DNA from: Austropuccinia psidii | Taxonomy: Eukaryota > Basidiomycota > Pucciniomycetes > Pucciniales > Sphaerophragmiaceae | Length of the DNA: 64,000 nucleotides | Reading direction: 5' to 3' | Assembly (NCBI GenBank): GCA_023105745.1 | Contig: JALGQZ010000015.1 | Location: 6,037,499 to 6,101,498 of the forward strand | In this document: in pieces, positions 56,990 to 64,000 of the stretch | Numbering within the stretch: position 1 is the first letter of the stretch | Layout of the letters: each line of letters begins with the position of its first letter | Program-made: the position numbers and the translations under genes | The notes under the pieces: generated by a model | Told to the model about the DNA's origin: nothing | Database searches by the model: none | The model's input: the letters and a program-made list of their open reading frames with translations, nothing else

Positions 56990-58333
56990 AGCTTGCCAAT
57001 ATCAATCATATCCATTTTGATCAATTTCTTCTCCCTCTGATATTAAATCTTCATCTTCAATTTCTTCACTGCTGTCATTTTCTGACTCTGTACTTGATTG
57101 AACTTTCTTTCCTCTGGGATAAAACCTGTTGATGTGACTTGCTGCAAATTTTCTTGTACGTTTGGTGCCATCCAATTCTTCAAACTCATAAGATCCATTA
57201 TTAATTTGATTTATGACTCTATGAGGTCCATTCCAATGGTTCTTGAAGAGTAAACCCCACTGTGACTCAAGTGGTTTATTATAAACTCATACCAAGTCCC
57301 CTGGTTCAAGTGGGTTTCTCAGTCTATGTGCCATCTTTTTGTCCAAATATTGAACTTCTTTGTGTCTTGAATCTCTTAATTTCTCTGCTGCTGCTAATCT
57401 TTTTTCCTCTTTTGCTGCAATCTGTATAGTTATTGCTTCCAATAGTTCTTCTCTTGTTGATATTTTATTCCATTCAATGGCTAGATATGTATTTGTTTCA
57501 ATATCAATTGGCAAAACAGCTTGCTGACCAAATTGAAGCTCAAATGGTGAGTATCCTGTTGCTCTTTTTGTTGGTATTCTATCTGCCAAAGTCACAATTG
57601 GTAAGTATTATTTTCATTTGGATCCATTTTCACCACACATTCTTACAAGGCCATATTTCATGTGCTTATGTCCTCTTTGAACGATTCCTTGTGATTCTGG
57701 GTAGTAAGTTCTAGTTATTCTGATTATCGATCCTGCTCTTTTGACTGCTTCTTGTAGTTCTTTTCCAAATTCTGCTCCTCCATCAACTGTAACTTCTTTT
57801 GGAGCTCCATATCTACAAATCCATTCTGACATAAACCATTCTGAGACTGATTTTGCAGTTAGCCTTGTTAATGCCACAGTTTCTGGCCATCCTGAAAAGT
57901 CATCTCTTGCTACAACTAAATATTTCCATCTTCCTGCCTTAATGTGAACCACATCCATGCTGACTCTTTCAAATAAAGTAGATGTTACAGATATCTTTGC
58001 TTCTTCTTTTTGTTGAAAATGACTCCTTTTTTGACATTCTTGACATGATTTGACCCATTTCTTAACTATCTTTTCCATTCCTTCCCACCAATATATTTTA
58101 TTGATTCTACTGTATGTTTCATTTTCCCCTCTATGCCCCAGCTTTTCGTGCATTTTCTCTAGTATCTGTTGCTGAGCTTTTTCATTGTATATAACTATTT
58201 GTGGATGTGCTTGATTTCTTCTTTTCATCTGCCCTCCTTCTATATAGAAATTCACTGATCTTCTCTTAATTTTCTTAAAGTATTCTTCCCCAATACTTTG
58301 TTGCTTTTTCAAACTATTCAAATATTCCTTCAT
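56990..58333 (-). pseudogene. TE8 integrase with altered catalytic Glu
   Basis: Zinc finger MHEKLGHRGENETYSRI and SCQECQKRSH, Asp in RVSMDVVHIKAGRWK, Asp in VTVDGGAEFGKEL, and YPESQGIVQRGHKHM where TE3 has GMVERGHK. The catalytic Glu position is Gln. After an in-frame stop near 57610: ADRIPTKRATGYSPFELQFG, a Glu/Lys-rich helix, LEPGDLV, a stop, then WGLLFKNHWNGPHRVI and an acidic tail. It is more intact than the TE3 copy (240-residue open frame) and is used here to interpret that one. Confidence 0.88.
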
Positions 58334-58860
58334 ATGTTTTCCAAATCCTTCCTGTTTTATTAAAACTTCAATATTGTTTGTTTTATTCCATGATAATTTT
58401 CTTACTTTACTTGTATTTACTTCTTTTAAGCCAAATCCTGGATGTGGTTTAATTCAATCTTCCTCTTCAACAAAATAATCCCTTTCACTTTCTTCTTTGT
58501 CTTCTCCTTTTGGTCTTCTTGATAACCCATCCGGCATAGTAAACGTTTTTCCTGGTTTGTGTACAAGAGAAAATGAAAAAAGTTGAATATATGCCACCCG
58601 TCTTGTCATGGGTGCATTTGGTAAGCAAAGTGTGTTGATCATTTGTATTAAAGCTTTAGCATCTACTTGAAGTTCAAAGTGTTTCCCCCATAATATTGTT
58701 TGAAGTCTTTTGAATATTCTTGCTACACTGCAAAGCTCTAATTTTGGCTGAGAGTATTTAGATTTTAGTCTGGAAAATGTTACTGATTCATGTCGCACTA
58801 ACGTTATCCAGTATACCTCTGTGTGTAATGTTTTTTTTTTTGATTGTGCCATAAATTGAA
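58334..58860 (-). pseudogene. TE8 RNase H
   Basis: VTFSRLKSKYSQPKLELCS with Glu, FELQVDAKALIQMI with Asp and LVHKPGKTFTMPDGLSRRP are clear. The first Asp motif (VDSSY in TE3) is missing because the homology stops upstream of EVYWITLVRHES, at the point where RT has been lost. A stop lies near 58455 before the integrase linker. Confidence 0.82.
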
Positions 58861-58984
58861 TTACTTTCCTGGTTTAATTTTTATATTCCAAGGTCTTCTT
58901 TTAATGTATCTGAGCACCTTTTGTTGTTTTGTTACTTGTTTTTTCCTATCCAGATAATGTTTGCTTGCTTTTTCTGAATCCAAA

Positions 58985-59290
58985 TTACCAAATTATGACC
59001 GATGGTCATAATTTTTAAATTTTAACTTTTTTGATCTTTTTTATCTGTATCTGAATGGCCTATCTTGTTTGGTTGGTTTTTCTCCCCTGTCTTGATATAG
59101 TTTGCTTGCTTTTAGGGCAAATTATGACCGGCAGTCATAATTTTGACATTTTTAACTTCTTCTATCTTCTTTTTCTGTATCTGAAGCATCTAGCCTATTT
59201 TGTTTGTTTTTGTTTCTTCTTGTTTTCCTTTCCATATTTTATCTCTTCCTGTCTCAAAGAACCAAATTATGACTGGCGGTCATAATTTTG
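58985..59290. repeat. AATTATGAC/GTCATAATT hairpin repeats
   Basis: Three palindromic units: arms AATTATGACC and GGTCATAATT at 58993-59015, arms AATTATGAC and GTCATAATT at about 59124-59146, and the same arms at about 59266-59288. Loops are 3 to 5 nt. Units are embedded in 125-150 bp repeats with TTTTTCTGTATCTGAA and TTGCTTGCTTTT. Not coding. Confidence 0.8.
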
Positions 59291-59574
59291 ATATTTTGAG
59301 CTATCTATATCTTCTCTTGCTGTTTCTTCAGACCATCTTTTCATTGTTTTTTTTCAAAAAAAGAAATAACATTAATAAAGGCCTATGGGCCCACACTTCC
59401 TCAAACTTGTTCTATTGTTTTTTATGAATTGGCATAAGAACAGATAACCACCCCTGTTTTTTCAAATAAAATCATGATACTTATACATTGAAAAAAAGTA
59501 TCTTGGAAAATGTTGAGTTCGAAGTCCTTTATTGAATACTGATACATAGCCTTTAAAAAAAAATACTTAATAAT

Positions 59575-59795
59575 TTGAAATTCCTCTTTGATAAGGCAGG
59601 AGGTCACTACCCTGAGTGATAAGAGTGTTTAAAAGAAGATTTTCTATAAGGTATTTTGAATGATTTGTAGTTCCTCTTTAATAAGGCAGGAAGTCACTGC
59701 CCTGAATTATGGGAATGTTAAAAAAAGTTTTTTTTTATGTTTTTGAATGATTTGAAATTCCTCTTTGATAAGGCTGGAGGTCACTGCCTTGATAC
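59575..59795. repeat. AAGGCAG/CTGCCTT hairpin repeats in TE8
   Basis: Three units of about 88 bp at 59578, 59667 and 59754 beginning TTCCTCTTTGATAAGG, followed by GAGGTCACTGCC. The same repeat as TE3 23300-23845. The interval 59291-59574 holds no gene. Confidence 0.8.
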
Positions 59796-59799
59796 TAAT

Positions 59800-60400
59800 A
59801 CAGATATGAAAATAATTCTCTTTTTTTTGAGGTTATTTCTTTTATTATTTTGCTATTTTTTATGGTGGTTTTTTCAATTGGTGATTGAAATTGGATTACT
59901 TCAGTTATTATTGAGACATATTCAACCTTTTGTTGTGAATTACTGAAAGACATATGTCCTTCAATATTTCTCCAAATATCTTGTTGCGTTGTTTTCTTTG
60001 TGTATTTCCTTTCCATCCTGAAACAAAACCTTTGACTTGATGAATAAGCATGTAGCCAAAATCAAACCAGAAAAGAGTTCCTCCCAAGAGTCCCAAACCA
60101 TCTAGATTCAAGTCTTCTTGAGCCCATAAAATGTTGTGATACAGTCCTTCTATTGTCATTTGATAATATCAATAAGGCTTCTTCCAGTAAGGATTCTGTA
60201 AATTTCCTTTGATTCCAATAGTGGTTAGTAATTCCAAAAAATCAACATTTGTAAGATTGGATCCAGGTAGTTCTGAAAGATATTTGCTTTGAATTATTGG
60301 TGAATCTAGCTCATAATTATACCATTCTTCAAATGTTATCATTGAAAGTATTGAATAATCTTCCAGTCCTTCATATTCTGGTATGCCTTCCTGTATGCCA
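59800..60400 (-). pseudogene. TE8 copy of the unrecognised accessory domain
   Basis: From 60400: DYSILSMITFEEWYNYELD, ELPGSNLTNVDFLELLTTIG, IKGNLQNPYWKKP, then ILWAQEDLNLDGLGLLGG, TLFWFDFGYMLIHQVKGF and a basic KGNTQRKQRNK. The core block matches both TE3 copies. TE8 carries one copy only. Function unknown. Confidence 0.6.
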
Positions 60401-60555
60401 TTTTGATTCTGGTAGTCATTTGGAAATTCAGATGTAATTCCTTTATTTTGATTAAATAAATCAGTTGAGCTTGAAAAGCAGCATATTTGATCATAGGCAT
60501 CATTAAATTCTTCTAGAATGCTAAGTCCAGCTAGCCTTTGTGTATTTTCTGATAA

Positions 60556-61041
60556 CTATCCTTCTTCTAGGTCTTCATATATTCTTCCTTTCTTATATTT
60601 ATCTTCCAAATTTCCATTATTTTGTTGGTATAACTTCAAGTCATCTTCTGATTCTGCTGTTTCCATTTTTTGTTCAATCCTCTTTTTAATATTTCTATCC
60701 CAAACTTGATACATTTTTTCTTCAGTAATTATGGCACTTTCCTTTTCCAATTCTTCAAATTTTCTTTTTGCCAATGGATTTATTATGTTATCTTTCAGTT
60801 CTTCACTTAGTAAATCTTTGTAAGTATCACTAATGTACCAAGCTTCCTCCTGAAATAAATTGAAATAATCTTCTGCAATTCCTGAGGAATTTGCTTCAGG
60901 TAGCTTCAGATCCATTTTGAATTCCTTCTGTGGGCTTTCCACTTTATCTTCTTTATTCATACCACTTAACTCAAGTGCTAGCCATTCCTCTGGGTCTTCT
61001 ATGGCCATGTCCAAATTTCTTCTCATCTTCTTCAGTTCCAT
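60556..61041 (-). pseudogene. TE8 accessory acidic/helical segment
   Basis: 161-residue open frame: MELKKMRRNLDMAIEDPEEW, EDYFNLFQEEAWYISDTYKD, KRKFEELEKESAIITEEK and VWDRNIKKRIEQKME. It is strongly charged and probably largely helical or coiled coil. The frame upstream is continuous in sense with the 61044-61559 part and downstream with the 59800-60400 domain, apart from stops. No family recognised. TE3 has a matching Lys/Glu-rich stretch near 24500-24720. Confidence 0.55.
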
Positions 61042-61043
61042 TT

Positions 61044-61559
61044 TTATTTTTTTATTGCTTCACTATCTTCTACCTTCAATTCATCCTCTTCTGGATCCTT
61101 CCCTTTAGATTTTCTTTCAGTTTGAGGTGGAATACTTAGATTAGAGAAAGAAAATATGCTAATATTTTCTTCATCTATTATCTGGTTGAAATTTTCAAAT
61201 ACTAAGAAGTCCCGGTAGGTTTTCTCCTCATTACCAGTAGTGACTTCAACATTTTTAATTTGACAAATTGGTTTCAAAAAGGCATCTGGCGATCTTGATG
61301 TGTAAGGGCTTATTTTTAATTCTGCTTTTAGGGCTGTTTCCTGAGTTATGACATTCAACTCATTTTTTGCATCAGAAATAGCTGAGGAGGGTATTTTGTT
61401 TGGTCTAAGAAATATTGTCTTCACTCTTGTTGAATATTGACTTTCTGTTTCCTCTGTTTCTTTTCTTTTGGATGATTCTGCTCCATGTATTGACCATTTT
61501 CCAATCTCTGAAGATGCACAAAGCTCCATACCTCTTGGTGGAGAAATTTGCCAGCCCAT
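61044..61559 (-). pseudogene. TE8 post-protease linker
   Basis: Starts GWQISPPRGMELC, the same as GWQTGPPRGMDLC after the TE3 protease, then a Ser/Thr/Glu-rich stretch with LKPICQIKNVEVTTGNEEKT and DFLVFENFNQIIDEEN. It looks like part of a polyprotein, not a stand-alone gene. Function unknown. Confidence 0.55.
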
Positions 61560-62098
61560 AGCTTGAGGGTTACATATGGGTAAACATAATCAACGTCCAT
61601 CTTTCTCTGGATAACTAAATATTTCCCCTTGCTTGTGTGAAAATTCCAATTTCACATTATTATCTGCTATAAATGGTCTTCCAAGTATGGTATGTACAGC
61701 TCCTTTTGCTACGAATAAATGAATTTCTTTTTCTTCACCTGTTATCATAGTAATTGGTGTAAACTCTGAGAGTCCAAGTAAGGTGTTGTATGTCCACCAA
61801 TTCCTCTGAGATTCATATTGAGCTTTCTACTTGTAAGTGAGGCTTTAATTGAAATTTCCTCTGGTATTATATTAATTTCTGATCCAGTATCCACCAATGC
61901 CATTATAGGATATTCTTCCCTTCCAATAAATACTTCCATAAGGCCAATTGGCCATGCATAATGTAATCTTGGGGTATCATAGTCCCGTAGCTTTACTGAA
62001 AGTAGTCTCTCTTGAATATTTGACGTATTGACTGATTTTCTCACTTCTTTTTCCTGGGTAGTAAATTTTTTTAATTTATTAGTAAAGGTTTGTGACAC
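61560..62098 (-). pseudogene. TE8 aspartic protease
   Basis: GLMEVFIGREEYPIMALVD, DTGSEINIIPEEISIKASL with the retropepsin DTG, NLRGIGGHTT, then after a frameshift near 61790 FTPITMI.., VHTILGRPFIADNNVKLEF. Close homologue of the TE3 protease. One stop (TAA near 62099) separates it from gag in the same frame, a place where readthrough would once have given Gag-Pro or where a sense codon has decayed. Confidence 0.85.
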
Positions 62099-62831
62099 TT
62101 ATAATATTTCTTCAAGAGTAAGATTTATCTTTTGTTCAAGTATTTTGTTCATGACATGTTCAATTATTAGCTTTGGGTTATTGGCTGTAGATTTTACCTT
62201 GTCTTTTAATTCCATCTTTGGTAACTCCTCTCTTAGTCCCTTGTTATTCTTGTTCCTATAAATGATTTCAATCTCATCATTATCTACTTCCTTTCCTTCT
62301 TGTGTTTTCTTGTATTTTGTTGGAATTATAACTCTTATTTCTTCTTCTGCCTCATCTTCCTCGTGGTAGGCACCTAGTATCTTTTTTTTAACAGGTTTGT
62401 GTGTTTCATTTTTATCCTCTTGCTGTGTTTGGCTTTGAATTTCCTGTCTTGCAGCTCTTTGCCTTGTCTGTCTAAGCCCAACATTTATTTGAAGATTTTC
62501 ATTTGTTGGTGATTTTTGAGGAGGTTTCCAGTTTCCCCATTCTTCTAAGTGAGCTATAGCAGTTGCCTTCTCACCTTTGCTTTCCTCAATTACTTTTTTT
62601 TCTTGGTTATTTGGGGGTGGATTTGATTGTTCCAACATTTTCTTTGTAAAATCCTCCTTCTCTTTGGAAAGATGTCTGACTAATTCTTTTTCAGATTTAG
62701 GGCCTTCTGTGGGTACTCTTTGGAAATTTGGAAAAAAATATGTTCCTCCATGCTTCAAGACAATTCTTTTCTCCAAGTCTTCTGTGAGATGATTACATGT
62801 TATTGCGGAATGTCCTTCTTCTAAGCAGTAA
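62099..62831 (-). pseudogene. TE8 gag C-terminal part, cut in the zinc knuckle
   Basis: The frame starts YCLEEGHSAITCNHLTEDLE: the second Cys, His and last Cys of the CCHC knuckle are present, the first Cys is lost at the junction. NFQRVPTEGPKSEKELV, a Lys/Glu-rich region and IAHLEEWGNWKPPQKS follow, as in TE3 gag. It ends at 62099. Confidence 0.85.
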
Positions 62832-64000
62832 TGTCAGCTAGAGTCTATGTTGAAGCAGTAATTAGGGTATTTACAGCTAAGACTATGACTGTGACACTTG
62901 GAAATAATTTTAACATAAGAGTTTCAATTTAATATAATGGTTTATAATATAACAACAGGGTTCTACTATTGAAGAATAGTGGTGGTGAGCGCTATTGAGA
63001 ACCCTGGGTGCAGTCTTACCAGTTGGATTACTATAATAAGAGCTATGATAATTAAAACTATAATTATACCGTGATTATTACCCAAGGGTAAAACTGTTTT
63101 TGATAGTTTACTACATAGGATGCTCAAGGGCAGGATGAGGAAACAATTCTGGCTGTGAAAAGCCTCCTTTTTATCCTGAAGTGGGGTGGAAAGTGTGCTA
63201 GACCTTTCCACATAGAGGAAGTGAAGATTTTTGACCCTCTAGCACTGGCTTGTGGTTTGCAAACAGCCTGTATAACCTGTATTGGGCTCAGATGTGGTTT
63301 CAAAACCACATCTGGGAAGTTTTCACCAATACAGGGTGAAAATTTTCATCTGGGGACCTTGCAGCCTGATTCTGACGTGTATGACGCGTAGAATGCTGTA
63401 CAGAAACTGTATGGGAACCCAGTATTGACTGACATATGAGGTATTGAAGTAAAAACAAGCTTTTCCATCTATTTGACACCTCATATTCATGGTTATGGGA
63501 TATTATCCCATGGGAAGGCTGTATATGACAGCAGGTGGGAATCTGACCTTGAAACAGCCATAACTTTGTCAATTCTTGACATATCAACCTCAAAATTGGT
63601 TCCCTGTGTAGCCCTGTATGTTCTCTAAACAATGGTACCTCATTTGATATGGTATCATTAAATACGACAAAGGTATCGCATGTACAAGTTTTTTGTACAT
63701 TTGCGTGGTATAGGGAAAAAGCTGTATTGAGCTTATTTGCCCCATAACCTTTGTTCTAGTTGAGCTATGGGGAAATGGATGACACCATCAGATATCCCTG
63801 ATTGTTCTCTTTCCAAAAATACCCCACTTCAAGTACCTCACACTAAAACTGTAGAAGCTAGATGGGAGGTGAATGTTTTGTTCACCCTTATTTGGCCTGA
63901 AATTGACCATAACTCCAGTAATATTGGTGCTAGCTCAGTTTGGCTGGTACCATTGGATATCCCTGGCTTAGAGCTTCATTATGAATACCTATTTGATGGG
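62832..64000 (-). repeat. LTR of the TE1 family, inverted, running off the window
   Basis: The plus strand starts TGTCAGCTAGAGTC, the complement of the TE1 LTR end (GACTCAGCCTGACA in TE1). It follows the TE1 LTR backwards to about TE1 position 1530 at the window edge. Shared blocks include GAACCCTGGGTGCA, CCTTTCCACAT and the ATCTGGGGACC region. AGTAA (62827-62831) would be the target duplication. Whether it is a solo LTR or the end of an element lies outside the window. Confidence 0.88.

Larger units (their letters stand above)
55077..62831 (-). mobile_element. TE8: TE3-related element lacking RT, 5' end truncated
   Basis: Minus strand: gag from the zinc knuckle, protease, accessory frames, hairpin repeats, RNase H, integrase, polypurine tract and LTR. 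The RT expected between accessory region and RNase H is absent, so TE8 is an internal-deletion derivative, possibly once mobilised in trans. The 5' end is cut at 62831 by an LTR insertion in the knuckle codons. Confidence 0.85.

Overview
The window is a 64 kb nest of retrotransposons in an AT-rich eukaryotic genome. I found no host gene, rRNA, tRNA or CRISPR array. The coding relics are Ty3/gypsy proteins: gag with CCHC knuckles, DSGA/DTG proteases, YxDD reverse transcriptases, RNase H, and D-D35-E integrases, some with a chromodomain. They are of the kind I know from rust fungi (Pucciniales). The gag and pol texts resemble Austropuccinia psidii (myrtle rust) entries as I remember them. That species call is recollection and was not checked by a search.

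Layout, left to right. (1) TE1, + strand, 1-2701: integrase/chromodomain end, polypurine tract and 3' LTR. (2) TE2, + strand, 2702-4612: internal tail and LTR of the TE4/TE5 family. (3) 4613-6067: a hAT transposase remnant between stretches I could not assign. (4) TE3, minus strand, 6068-28862: a very large Ty3-like element. Its order is LTR, gag, protease, long accessory region, hairpin-repeat array, RT, RNase H, integrase, LTR. It is interrupted by three solo LTRs and its 5' LTR is cut off at 28862. (5) TE4, minus strand, 28863-33899: a fairly well preserved element missing its integrase C-terminus. (6) One LTR, 33900-35088, serves as 5' LTR of TE4 and 3' LTR of TE5. A 414-bp TRIM-like insertion lies inside it. 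(7) TE5, minus strand, 35089-53889: split by a solo LTR (40950-42748) and by TE6 (43805-52306), a whole chromodomain element with two LTRs. (8) TE7, + strand, 53890-55076: an RT/RNase H fragment. (9) TE8, minus strand, 55077-62831: a relative of TE3 that lacks its RT. (10) 62832-64000: an LTR of the TE1 family in inverted orientation, sitting in the TE8 zinc knuckle.

Insertion order can be read from interruptions and target-site duplications. TE7 is older than TE5 and TE8. TE3 and TE5 are older than the TGTAAGG-type LTRs inside them, four of which are solo LTRs. Nearly every reading frame is broken by stops, frameshifts or lost catalytic residues, so these are relics. TE4 is closest to intact.

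The most unusual structure is in TE3. Between protease and RT lies about 6 kb carrying some 25 short hairpins. Each follows a GCAGTTT-like lead and has an 8-nt loop. The stem sequence changes between units while staying paired (GCC/GGC, GTC/GAC, ATTTC/GAAAT, TATGGTC/GACCATA). TE8 carries two other hairpin-repeat families in the corresponding place, and TE3 shares one of these. Next to them both elements encode an acidic/aromatic domain I do not recognise.
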